From: Intoshia linei
Lineage: Eukaryota > Orthonectida > Rhopaluridae
DNA: 25,421 nt
NCBI GenBank assembly: GCA_001642005.1
Contig: LWCA01000503.1
Span: 1 to 25,421, forward strand
Direction of reading: 5' to 3'
In this document: one piece after another, positions 9,101 to 20,200 of the stretch
How positions within the stretch are numbered: position 1 is the first letter of the stretch
Layout: each line of letters begins with the position of its first letter
Position numbers and translations under genes: made by a program
Notes under the pieces: generated by a model
The model's database searches: none
Told to the model about the DNA's origin: nothing
Seen by the model: only the letters and a program-made list of their open reading frames with translations

Positions 9101-10803
9101 GCGGACAGCGTAAAATTTTTAATTCGACATGTGGGCCTCATACTAAATGAGTGATACCCCTGCATAAGAATCAGGACCCTGGTATAGACATTGTTAAACT
9201 ATTAATCCATATACTCCCAGTGTGACCATATGGTCACACAACATTACATTTATAAAAACACGTATTAAATTGAAACAAAGTTAATTAAATATGAAAAATT
9301 AAATTAATTAGTATATTATATAACATTCGAGTATATTAATTATGAGTTTTCACCGATTAGCCTCCTGTGTTACTGACAGTGGGCCAAAATGATTTTTCAA
9401 AGCAAAAAAAAAATTTACTGAAAAAATTTTTTATATTTTTTTTGTTTAAGTTGTGATAACTGAATTTAATGAATATCATATGATGAATTCATGTATTGGC
9501 TACAATTTGATGAAATAATTAGGTATATTGACATGCGGTTTTATATATACACGCTTTTATTTGCCTTATTCTCCCAATGTGAACATATGGAATGTGAAAT
9601 AACTCCATAACTACAATTGGTAATTACCTAAATTATATATGGTGAGAAATAGGCAAGTATGTATTAACTTTCCAAATTTTTGGAAAAATCGAAGCCAAAA
9701 AATTGGAAAAATTTGTCTGGGAGTATATGAGTTAATACAATAAATCCTGGTAAATTATTTTGATACAATGTCAATACAAAATATAACAAACGTAAATACA
9801 AAAAATATCAATACACAGAATCCATATGAACTTTGTGACATCCAGTATACAAAGAAAATTTTTCAACGCCTGAAAAATCTAATTCATTAGGGTAAGACCA
9901 TTCCAACATACTTCCTAAAATAAAAGATTAAATAGAAAATAACTATCATGTCCTTTAGCGAAATTTTATAAAAAGTATAAACCCCAAAAACGCATCACTT
10001 TATAAACCTATATAAAAACTAAATTATATAATATAATGATATATACGGATGTATTAGAGGTGAACAGGGTTTGAAACATAATGTCCCATTTGGAAAAAAA
10101 TATTGACAGAATCTAGTAAAAAATTGTCCTATAAATTAAAATACTGAATGTATTCAGTGAAACTATTCACATGTCACTTTTAAATTATAAAAACTACGAT
10201 TTGTACTCAGAACTATTCAACATTTAAAAAAATCTTGGATAATTTTTAGTTATCAATAATTTACAGCCATTCAAAATAATAACCTTTTCTATTATCAAAC
10301 ATAACAACAAATATTCCTAAAATTGTTCCATTCTGAGTTTTTTCAGACACATTATCTAAATTTTAAAATAGTTAATTTTACTGCATGTACTTCATTTATT
10401 TAGTGTAACGGACCTGGGAAATTTTGTATTGTAACGCGGATCCAAACAAAAAGTATTTGAGGGTGAAAATTTTCCCATATGCGGTATAGTACCCATGAAG
10501 AAGTTACTTTTATTATTTTATTTTTTTAAATTAGTTTTATTACTATAATATGGCGAAACATTCGTTTTATTTGTACATACCCATACATTAATAGTTTATA
10601 TGTAATATAAAAGGTTTCAAATTTATTGTAGTATATTTCACAATGTGGTCGTTGTATCTCAAGTTGAGATTTTAAACCTACATAACATGACATGTATTAT
10701 ACACTTTAAAGTCACACATTATATCTTTAGGCTTACCGTCAAATAGATGTGAATCCGAATCAGAATCAATTTTTTGGGGGTGTATTCGATTTCTATCAGA
10801 CAT
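6190..10803 (-). CDS. DENND11: DENND11 (LCHN)-like DENN-domain protein
   Basis: Exons on the minus strand that join in phase: 10803-10737 (MSDRNRIHPQK start, acidic/serine N terminus), 10355-10284 (ILGIFVVMFDNRK), 9914-9815 (EWSYPNELDFSGVEKF) and 8844-8689 (FYGLSCFQRLE, SVGILSS). Further downstream are 8135-8000 (LDTKIFTIWKLAITCNRLLF), 6897-6766 (NVNFFVDVTCINEL), 6706-6534 and a last exon 6400-6190 ending HLDPYYDYQFLLTIF and CPCC. The order and many residues match DENND11/LCHN (KIAA1147) from memory, including the C-terminal GLDP, FLL and NPCC features. DENN proteins act in Rab regulation and membrane traffic; the exact role of this one is not known to me. Two joints did not close: 8689 to about 8508, where pieces around 8556-8508 and 8456-8445 may be exons, and 6534 to 6400, where the phases disagree. 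These may be missed microexons or early decay. Confidence 0.72.
6926..7322. mobile_element. 397-bp inverted-repeat element carrying a methyltransferase fragment
   Basis: A perfect 32-bp inverted repeat, starting TTAATCAAGTTTTCATATTA at 6926-6957 and mirrored at 7291-7322, bounds the element. Both ends carry TTAA, which would fit a piggyBac-like TTAA target duplication, although the repeat itself begins with that sequence, so the boundary is ambiguous. The inside holds a captured exon of a TRM7/FTSJ1-type gene together with its upstream splice acceptor. The whole element sits in the intron between the DENND11-like exons at 8000 and 6897, with the captured fragment antisense to the host gene. 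Confidence 0.75.
7013..7215 (+). pseudogene. TRM7/FTSJ1-type tRNA 2'-O-methyltransferase exon fragment (frameshifted)
   Basis: After a TTTATTTAAG acceptor-like sequence the frame reads ALNIAIKVLKKHSTFVAKVF, then NEINFLYSQ. A one-base shift near 7103 moves the reading to LKILFVNVSILKPRSSRISS, then LEAVVVCQDYNPSDDF. These match the segment of FTSJ1/TRM7 around the catalytic lysine (FVAKIF), LLYSQL, KPRSSRNSS and VCQxYxP. Full proteins of this family have about 300 residues; only about 65 are here, so this is a fragment. The retained acceptor implies capture from genomic DNA rather than from a processed transcript. A functional parental copy must lie elsewhere if this organism has the enzyme. 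Confidence 0.85.
8845..9814. other. Large DENND11-like intron
   Basis: A GT-AG intron on the minus strand (donor at 9814, acceptor at 8845) with matching phase, so it separates HMDSV and YFKYKNFYG cleanly. Apart from the TTAA-flanked element at 9202-9735 it is AT-rich and holds no exon I can recognise. Confidence 0.65.
9202..9735. mobile_element. Non-autonomous piggyBac-like element (TTAA-flanked)
   Basis: The left end TTAATCCATATACTCCCAG (9202) is matched by the reverse complement of the right end, TTAACTCATATACTCCCAG, ending at 9735. These are imperfect 19-bp inverted repeats with TTAA at both edges. Just inside the left end is a perfect 20-bp palindrome, GTGTGACCATATGGTCACAC (9220-9239). 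A related sequence, CTCCCAATGTGAACATATGG, recurs at about 9572-9591. TTAA flanks and short inverted ends are piggyBac traits from family knowledge. There is no transposase inside, so it would depend on an element elsewhere. It lies in a DENND11-like intron. Confidence 0.68.
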
Positions 10804-12058
10804 CTATAGATATAGTTTATATAAATTTATTTAAAAATTTTAAATATGAAAACTTTATTTTATGTAGTATTGTAAACAAAATTTAATTTTTCCATATTTT
10901 TAACTTAAAATTTACTATAAGTAGTAGTTTGCTGCAATGTGAGAATTCGTTTGAACCACAGAAAATTTTTTTTAAAATAAAATTAGTCCTAGAATTTTAA
11001 TAAACATAAAATCTGGATGCGTCTTAAAATTGTATACGACATAAAAAATATAAAATTAAATTATAAATAAATAATAAATATTATGGGTCAGAAAGACAAA
11101 TTGTCCTTTTTTTTGAATATAAAACAAGTTCGAGAATTTAAAAAATTATATAGTTTAATACGGATTTTAAAATCATAAATATTATCATAAATTTAAATTT
11201 AAAAAAAATATATCTTGAAGGTCGAAATCCCAAATTAACCTTTTTTTTTAATGAAAACAGCCCTAAAATTTAAATAACTTTACAAGTTGTACAGTTGTAT
11301 CCTGTTAACACACATAAAAAATTTCAATTTGATTAAGTGATGACTTTACGGTCAAAAAAGCATTTTAATATTCATAAATGTTTTTCCGAAATATTTTATT
11401 AAAACAAAAAATGTGAAATAATGAACTGTCCGAAAATTAAAAACCGGATTATTCTAATAGAACTTATTCCAGTTGATATAAATACAAAATGTCAACCCCA
11501 GAAATCTACGCATTCTTGGTGAACAATAATTTTTAATATAGTATCACCAATATTTTTTAAATATTGCGATTAAAATAAAAATTAAAAATGTAAATATTGA
11601 TCCTACAATTTCAAAAAAAAGTGCAATTTGTAGTCTACGCATTTCCAATAAAGAAATATGGGTGAAAATCTATACAATTCATTTCTTCGCAATTTTTTTC
11701 ATTGCTTACGCAATTTTTCATTCTTATTTTCAAAACATTTTGTTTAAAATTTAAATTACACCACGAATTACTAAAAGTAATACAACTTTGTTATTATCAT
11801 TTTTAAATATTACAATCCTTTGCAATATTGGTAAAATTCACCTGAAATATGTTTATAAAGTGAAGATTCCGTTAATTATTGATACATAATTGTTTTTTTT
11901 AAGTATTCATTAAATTGGTACTGAATATATATCCTCACATTGAAAATTACATAATAGGTTTTCAAAATTTTATTTTTTCTGGAATTTATGCTATTTATGA
12001 CAATTTTTAAGATTGAACTGTTTTTACATAATTTTTAATATTATACACACATTATGTC
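10804..12058. other. Divergent intergenic region, no gene seen
   Basis: This 1.25 kb separates the DENND11-like start (leftward) from the membrane-protein gene (rightward) and presumably contains both promoters. It is very AT-rich with many poly-A and poly-T runs. No open frame has protein-like composition. Part of it (about 11160-11280) resembles a stretch at 23650-23760. Confidence 0.5.
11160..11280 (+). repeat. Dispersed AT-rich repeat, copy 1
   Basis: The run AATCATAAATATTATCATAAAT, an A-rich tract and, about 80 bp later, AATGAAAACAGCCCTA recur in the same order and orientation near 23650-23745 (AATCATAAACATTATCATAAAT, then AACTGAAAACAGCACTA). The two are diverged and have no clear ends, so the family is unknown. 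Confidence 0.4.
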
Positions 12059-12265
12059 TAATAAATTAATATGGATAAATCACTTTAAAGTAAAAAGTAA
12101 TGTGATATGATGGTTCCACCTGAAACAAGTTTGGGGATCATTGATAATAGTGAATAGTAGGATTTTTAAAGTTAGATTTTCAACGTGAATATATTTTATT
12201 GTAGAATAAAAATGTGCCCTCAGCAGATCTAGGTGCTGTTTGTACGTAGTACATAACAGTCAACC
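12059..12265 (+). repeat. Dispersed direct repeat, copy 1 (upstream of the membrane-protein gene)
   Basis: About 200 bp here match 14804-15019 in the same orientation. Shared blocks include CACTTTAAAGTAAAAAGTAA, GATATGATGGTTCCACCTGA and GTTAGATTTTCAAC. A later shared block reads AATAAAAATGT followed by a CAGCAGATCTAGGTGCTGTT-like segment. This copy ends about 180 bp before the start codon at 12449, so it may contain the promoter or 5' UTR of that gene. Confidence 0.75.
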
Positions 12266-12448
12266 TAGTTATATATATTATCACAGTATTAAAAAAACTG
12301 AAAGTTTATATTTAAAAAAAATTGATCTACTTGTACTTGCAAAAGTGAATAAAGTTATATATGTATTATTTGAAATGCCCATAATACAAATATTGATACA
12401 ATTTATTTACATTTATATTTCCTATTACAACTGAAAAACTACTTAAAA

Positions 12449-13927
12449 ATGATAAATTATCTTTCCAGTTTGTTGGTGATTGCATTGTGCGTAAACCTGG
12501 CATATTGTGAGAATGACACAATCATCAAGTAATTTTAAATATTTCATTTAAAATAATATGTATATATTTTAGTGGTAGTAATATTTTAAAATTTAATTTA
12601 CAGACAATCCGAATTAATCATAGAACGTACATATTAATCGCGTTTATCTGTATATGTATGGATCACAAATCCTGATTCACAATGCATTGGTTTCGTCATG
12701 AAATATCCACACAACTAAAACAATAAATGTGTATACTGGTGCCATTATTTCGAGGTGTCAATCCACCTGTTTTTATATTTATAAACTAAATATATCAAGG
12801 TACCACTGGTAGCTGATTTCCAATAATAAACTATCGGTGAAAATACCAAACTTATTAAGTTAACTAACTTATAAAGTAATTAACTTAATATAAATATAAC
12901 TTAACATTGCATTGCCAACAAGTAAATATTACATCAGTATATCTTCAAATATAACATTGAGATTCAATGATTGCATTGATCAATGTACATTGCATTCTCC
13001 ATATAAATCAAAAATATATACAATGCATAAGGGTTTCTCACATTTAATAATATAATCGACATTCAAAATTCGTAAATTCCATCAAGCTAATAATTTTTTT
13101 ATGACAAAGTGAAATATTTTTCAATTTGAGAACTATAATATACTTCATATCTTTTTTGTAAATATTTCTAAATTCACTTTACCCTAATATATTTTTAAAC
13201 GTAGTTTAAAATATTTTTTTTAGATAAAAAAATTAATAAAGACATGATTGAAATGAAAAAATTTATAAATATTACTAATAAAGAATTAGCGGATGTTTTG
13301 AAAACCCAGGGCGAAGTACCTATACACGAAGAAAAAATAGTTAAAACCATAACAGTTCCACTAAGAAATGAATCTACAAAGAAAAGCAATGTTACAGTAA
13401 CGGTTAATAACGGTGCCCCAAAAAATATTTTCTTGAAAAAATATCAAATCAGAAAACAAAACAACACAATCAGTAACGATTTAAACAAAATAGTCACTTT
13501 GATGAATAACATGAGATTTAATACAACTAAAAAACCATTTTTAATGATTGAATTTGAAATTTCTGAACCAAAAACTGGTGTTAATTTGCAGAAACAATAT
13601 TATAATTTGGTTAAAAAAAATCGATTTTTGCGACAATATTTCAATAAACAAAGAAATGTTAACTCTCATTACACATTCAAACGATGGAGTGTAATTAATT
13701 TACGTTAATTTATTAATTATTCATTTAGCGATTAATAAACGAACAAAGATATGCCAGATATGCCAAAGCTACCATTTTCTTCTTTATAATTGTCATCATT
13801 ATGGTTGTATTGGTATCTATTTGCCGACCCAAAAAAAAGGTAATTTTTAAATAAATTTTATTAGTTAAAATTTTAGAAAAATTCTAATGTTGTCAATCAT
13901 GGAGTAATTTTAAATATAAATATTTGA
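12449..13927 (+). CDS. Unrecognised type I membrane glycoprotein (signal peptide, six sequons, one TM)
   Basis: Five exons join in phase: 12449-12528, a 23-nt microexon 12604-12626, 13224-13690, 13729-13839 and 13877-13927. The product is 243 aa. Exon 1 encodes a signal peptide, with hydrophobic core LLVIALCVNLAYC and likely cleavage after residue 20. The lumenal/extracellular part has six N-glycosylation sequons (NDT, NIT, NES, NVT, NNT, NTT), is rich in K and N, and has no cysteine. A single helix at about 204-222 (ATIFFFIIVIIMVVLVSIC) is followed by a basic stop-transfer run (RPKKKK) and a short tail. The order of signal peptide, glycosylated ectodomain, helix and basic tail only appears with this splice model, which supports it. 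I do not recognise the family; function unknown. The microexon joint is the weakest part of the model. Confidence 0.7.
12604..12626 (+). other. 23-nt microexon of the membrane-glycoprotein gene
   Basis: Exon 1 ends in phase 2 and exon 3 starts needing one preceding base, so they cannot join directly without a stop. The segment between TTTACAG (ending 12603) and the donor GTACAT (12627) has exactly the length needed (3n+2). It restores the frame, encoding about eight residues around QSELIIEH. Confidence 0.6.
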
Positions 13928-14274
13928 AAATCAATGTACAACAGGGATGAAAAACTTTTTATAGTTGTAAACCATAAATTGAGTTAAATAGTTTCCTTTG
14001 CATCACTGTCCAAAAATAGATTTCGAAGCACATACAATGTTATCTCATACTTAAATATATTAGATAAATTATCTCAAAAGTATATTTAAATCAGTTTAAA
14101 CTTTAAATATAGATTAGAAAACATTTTAAAATTTTGATTAGACTTTGGTCATCTCTGGTATATTTTAATGATTGAATTTTAGATTGAAAAATTTTACGAG
14201 ATAAACGACAAAAAGAGTGGATCCATGTATTTGGTTCATTAAAATTTTAATAAAGAAATTTCAAAGTTTAACAA
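13928..14274. other. Convergent 3' region between the membrane-protein gene and UGGT
   Basis: Both flanking genes end here, tail to tail, 347 bp apart. The stretch is AT-rich and holds no exon I can support. It must contain both 3' UTRs. Confidence 0.5.
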
Positions 14275-14294
14275 CTACAATTCATTCTTGAAAT
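14275..14294 (-). other. 20-nt terminal UGGT exon encoding the ER-retention end
   Basis: Exon 7 ends in phase 1 at 14382. Eighty-seven bases on, an acceptor ATATTAG is followed by coding for DFKNEL and a TAG stop. Reading straight through without splicing happens to stay in the same frame and also ends KNEL, but inserts a 29-residue hydrophobic stretch. The spliced form is the likelier product for a soluble ER-lumen enzyme. Confidence 0.65.
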
Positions 14295-17200
14295 CTAATA
14301 TAGTATAATAAAAAAAATGTACATGATAGATAACTAAATAAATCATTACATTAAAAAGTATTAATAAAAATAAAATACAACCTAAATCATTATCCTTTAA
14401 AGTATTTGATTTGGGTTTATTTAAAGATTCAGTGTCGCCTTTCAAAATTTTCAAGATTTCCTTGTCGTAATCATCCCATTCGAGTACTATTCTTCTAGCA
14501 GCAGTAATCTTATTTTCCTTGGTTTTGGGGTTGTTACACTAATTAACACATATACATATATTTTAAAGAATTTGTCAAATTAAAATTTACTAAATCTATC
14601 GCTTTCGCATTCTGTTTTGATGTGTCGTCACACCATGTTTCACACCATAACCATTCAGGTGGTAAAGACATTAATTTTATTGAATGTATCATATTATTCG
14701 GTAAATCCTAAAAAATTTGATATTACATTAACCCATTCAATTCAAAGGTTTATTATCAATGAGACCTATACAGTTAAAATTCTTTACGCAAATGTTAACA
14801 AACATAAAATAAGATGGAATAATTCACTTTAAAGTAAAAAGTAATGATATGATGGTTCCACCTGACACAAATTTGGGAACCACTCATTTAAAGAATTGAT
14901 AATAGTAAATAGTAGAATGTTTAAGTTAGATTTTCAACATGAATTTATTTTTTAAGTATAATAAAAATGTCACTCGGCAGAGCTAGCTACTGTTTGTGCG
15001 CAGTACAAAACGACAAGCAATTATAATTGAGTACATAATATTGCTGTAGGTACATCATTTATGTATCAGTTTGAAATATTCACAGGCGTCGTAATATTAA
15101 TTTTTATAGATTCTTATTTACGCTCAAAGCGGCATACTTGTATGGTTATTAACTGGTTTGATTGGGGTTACCTGTATAATTAATATTGACTATGAATTGT
15201 AAATTAAATGAAATTGTATACTTGATCTAAATTAGACAAACTGTTTTCATCCTGACTAAGTAGTTGATATTGGGCTCTAAGTCTATCACCTGCAGCATTT
15301 TTTCTAAATCTGTCCAAATCGATGACATAGAGTGCACTAAAATAAAAAAATGAAAATTGCAAAAAGATAAAACACCTTATATGATATTTTCTATTTCGTA
15401 AATGACTTGACCAATAACCAGATTTCCAAAATCTAAATTTGAAATATGAAATTGATAAAAATTCATCGTACTTTCATTATTAATTGATTAATTTACTTGT
15501 TATAGAAACATGAATGAAATACAAATATACAGGATAAAGAACAAGATTTATGAAATATACATAAAAAAACAAATAGACAGGAGTAGTGTAGTGTCAAGGT
15601 GAAACAAACCCTAACAAATTAAACAATTTTAATAGACTAAAATTATAGTGACAGATTAAAATTGGCTTGTATTTATAGCGTCAGTATTTTAAATAGTTTG
15701 TCAGTAAAAATATTAAATTATCAGTTGATATAATAAATTGTCAGTATTTTAGGCTTTTTTAGGATAGTATTTTTTTACTGATACAAATATTATTTTATAA
15801 AATGTGTTTATTTCTATATACAATAATATACTGACAAGAAAACAATTAAAAACAGACCAATATGTAATTGACTACTGACAAAATACATTTTATTACTGAC
15901 ATTTTAATATTTATACTGACAATTTTTATTAAAATGCTGACAAATAAAATAGTTCTCAGTAAAAATTGGGTCAATATTATTGTTGTCTCAGACTGATGTT
16001 ATTTAGAGAGTATTACCCATATTAAAAAAAGTGTGTACAGTAGAAAGTTTAAACATTTTTAATAAACAGCAGTGCTTCTCAACCGGTGCGCCCACGAAAA
16101 CCTAATATCTAATAGCTAAACAGTAATATCTCGCTTAACAAACAAATTAAAAAACACAAAAAAATAGAAAAATGGGCGAAAATTACAAGCTTTTTTACAT
16201 TGTGTCAATATTAATTAAACTCCCGCTTAACGAACAAGATCTCGGAACGAATTGGTTCGTTATAGTGAGGTATTACTGTATACAATTTCAAAGAAAGTAA
16301 TTTAAATCGGATTTTTTTACCGAAACAACTTAGTTTGTTAAATTTGCAGTTTTTATTTGCAAAATCTTAAACTAAATAAAATTTATTTAATTTATATATT
16401 TTCCAAGTGCGCCCTAATGAAAAAAAGGTTTAGAAAGAAGAAACAGGAAACGTTTATGAATATTTACAATTTAAAATCCAAGTAATTTTACTGTTTTGTA
16501 GGAGTCACCACTAAACTTCATCTGTACGAGCACATATAAGACATTGCAATAGTTCAAAGTTCTATACAAAATGTACGATTGCGTGTAGTCTAAAAATTAT
16601 TTTTGATTTATAATATAAACACTTAAGTCTTAAGAGAAAGGGATTGACGTTTTTTAAAAATTAGCTCAGCTGAAATACAACACAAACAGACAAAAATACG
16701 TTAATAACAAACGTTAAATACGCGGTAAAATTTTAGTTGATATTTCAAACAATATAATACCTATAATTATCCATATTATTCCGACTATCACAAAAAGGAG
16801 TATAAGCATAAACTGCTCCACCTAGATCCATATCATGTAATTCCTTAATATCTCCACGTAAAATCTAAAAATTGAATTAACATGTAAATATAATTGAATA
16901 TACACAAATGTGACACGACGTAAAGCAGAATTTAAAAACTAGGTGTTAGAAAATATAAAACAACTGTAAGAAATCAAGACATAGGAAACTGATATTAAAT
17001 ATGGAGAATATACAGCAGTCGTTTTGAAGGTGGGCCATATGAAAAATTTGAGTGAATTTGGGTAAAACAAAAGAAACTAAAAGTGTCTCAACAGGGGAAA
17101 TTCTTTCTATGGAAAAATTTTACATTTTTAAAGGAATACTAAAATTTGTAATTATTTATTTATAAGAATGATATTGATATTATAAAAATTATATTGTAGT

Positions 17201-20200
17201 ATAAAAATTTACCAGATCTGCATCAAGGAAAATGATTCTGTGAACATCAAGAGGGAACAGTACATCCAAAAATAAAATTTTGTATCTAAATGAAAGTAAA
17301 TTTAAATAATAAATCAATGTATACAGAATCACATCGATTACCAGACATTCTCAACGTTGATCATGTGAACCAATGGGTTTATAGAAAAATTTAGATTATA
17401 TAATGTTATTTTTTCCCATCGTTGTAAGTATTAATGCAGGTTAACTTGAAAAATTATTACTATCAAGGTGCTGTCAAGCGGTGTTATTCTCATGACCGTC
17501 ATTATGGATCCCTGAAAAATTGAAATTTTAATACTTTTTTTTTATTAAAAATTATAATTTTTTGGGTCACTTTCAAGTAATACATTGTAAAATAAAAAAA
17601 TAAATGATGATTTAGATTTAATTAGAGCTGAACATTGCAGCATTTCTCATCAAAGTTTTTAGAATAATAGTCAAAAAGTTTAGCAAGTGCGTCACGTCCA
17701 ATTTCAACATTAAATATTTTTACCCCCACCCCTAATGTACTTGATACAGCCTCAGGTATATAAAAATTTTGTAATTTTATTATTATACCACATATACTAA
17801 TATTATATTGTACAGTCAATTTCCCTTTTTTTGAAATTGTAGGATGAATATTTACATTTTTAATTTTAATCCAAACAAAAAATATTGGTTAATAATATAT
17901 TAAAAATTATTTTTCACCGGGAATGCGAAGATTTTTGGGGTTGAAACTTTGTATTCAAATCAAGTGGACTAAGCGTTATTAGAATAATCTTCTTTTTTAA
18001 TTATAGGACCGTTAATTCTTTCAATTGAGATTTACGACTATATTAATAAATTTCCAATGCGTCCTAGAATGTATGTTTTTTTACATTTAGGGTTGATTTT
18101 ATTTTTAAAAAAAGGAAAATTCAGTTTTGTATTATAAAGGACTAAATTCCGGAAAATGAAACTAAGATACATGGATCACCTGCGCAAAAATGTATTTGAG
18201 ATTGGGTTTTTAAATTCTACGACTCTTAATTTTTTAAATAAACAGTAACGTTAAAACGATTTGAAATTTTTTGATTTGAGAATCCTTAACTCTAATTAAT
18301 TTTAGTACAATTGTATAACAAATTTCACATTTTTGATAATAAACTGTATATTATAATGAAATAAATGTTTAATTAAGTTCAATTGCATATCACACAACTT
18401 TTTTGATGAAAATTGGATCGCAAAATTGTATCAACAATAAACAATACAAAACATTTAAAAATGAAAAATTACCCCCACATAATTCTTTGTCTTTCCGATT
18501 GAGATTTAAGCCATGAAGGCCATTTGTATTGTACAAACTCGTACTGAAAATCATGATACTTTTGCAAAGTTTGAATATGTTCCAAAAAATCAGCTGAAAG
18601 ATAATTTCGCAAAAACCAAAACTTGACTTTAGACTCTGTATGTTTCAAAACACTTAAAATCATAATCCTCATTAGCCTCTCATAAAGTTGACCTGAAGCA
18701 AGAGAAAAAACATTAATCTGTTGATCATACTGACGTTTATGAGTATTATAGCCAAAATTCCATAAACTGAAATTGAAGCCTCCTTCAGGTTCCTCTCCAT
18801 CTTCAAAAACAAGAGACAAGTGTTTTTTGTTATTTTTCTTGATAACATTGACATTTAAATACGGACACGAAAATGAAGAAATTGAAACTTTAATTTTATT
18901 TAAAGACACACGCTTTCCATTAACTTTGTCAATATCATAAATATCTTTGGATCTCCCTTGTCTCAATTGAATGATCCAATTCCCGGGAGTGGCCTTAAAT
19001 TGAAAATAACCCAAATTGGCCATTACAATAGTGTCCATTTTTTTAGATTCATCTTCTAAATTCATGGTATACTGTAAACCACGCGGAGGTTCATCTGTAC
19101 TGACATCCATGCAACTACCTTCAACAATTAGATAATCCAAACGATAAATAACGTTAATTCCAAAATGTAAAGTTTTAGACAAAAGAATATTATCTAAATC
19201 CATTGACGTCTTAGTGGACTCAACAACCCAATTATTTGGTGCATCAATGGTCATTGTAAATAAATTATTTTGAGGTAAATGAGAAAAATGAACATAGCAA
19301 GGTTTTCTTTTAAAAGAATTTAATTTAAAATCAATGGACGGGAGAGCATATCGATAAAACGAATTTATGGGAATTGAAGATATGTGAATATCGGAATTGA
19401 AAAAAATGGTTACATCGAAATTAAAAATAGTCATAAAGAACCTCATGACTGGAATTATTTTTTGACCAGTTATAGATAACGGATTAACAATAATATCCAA
19501 TTTTAAATGAGATTTATTGGGGTCTAGACATTTTTTTCTGAAAATATGATTGAAATTTTTAAAATTAATAATTTTTCGATCCAAAGAATAAATTAAATCA
19601 TCATTCTTGACATTAACACGAAGTAAAGATGTTGAAAGTTTCATAATATACTCTGGTCGTTGAGCATTACTAATCATTTCTTCAATGAGAATTTTGTTAA
19701 TTTTTTCAGCCATAGGTTCAACCAAGTTTTTCACAAATTGAAAATCGTCATATTCAAATTGAAATGATGCATCAATTGGTCCAACAATTATTCCGTTAAA
19801 AATTATGTAATTTTTAGATTTATCAAAATTTAAATTTTTAATAAATGCGTCATGGTTCATTTTTAATTTTGAGTATTTAAACTTTTTTAAATGTTCATAT
19901 TCTTTATAAAATAATGATTCATCCATTCCATGAACAAAAAACGAGTCAAATTTTTCATTTTCAATGAATTTTTTTTCATCGTCATTTTTAATTGCTTCAA
20001 TCCTTTCAATTTCCAAAACGACTCTTTTTAGAAATATTTTAGTTGCAGAGTCAGAGAAATTTGACAAAACAACTTGTAAAGCAATTTCGAAATTTTTATA
20101 ACGTTTGGATTGTAAAATAATCACAGAGGCACATTTTTGAGACTTTTTTAAAAATTTTAAAAATTCAAAGACCAATTGACGTCCGATAGGACAATCCAAA

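Noticed and set aside
12240-12434. 64-aa plus-strand ORF upstream of the membrane-protein gene
   Set aside because: It is low in complexity and rich in Y, I and K, overlaps the direct repeat, and is replaced by a convincing signal-peptide start at 12449.
13195-13389. Minus-strand hydrophobic ORF
   Set aside because: It is the antisense shadow of the lysine-rich exon 3 of the membrane-protein gene.
14617-14832. 71-aa plus-strand ORF
   Set aside because: It is antisense to the highly conserved UGGT exon 14591-14707.
15681-15940. CRISPR-like array
   Set aside because: The conserved unit is only about 6-8 bp at a 20-bp step, arranged in inverted arms, in a spliced eukaryotic gene. It does not have the repeat and spacer layout of a CRISPR.
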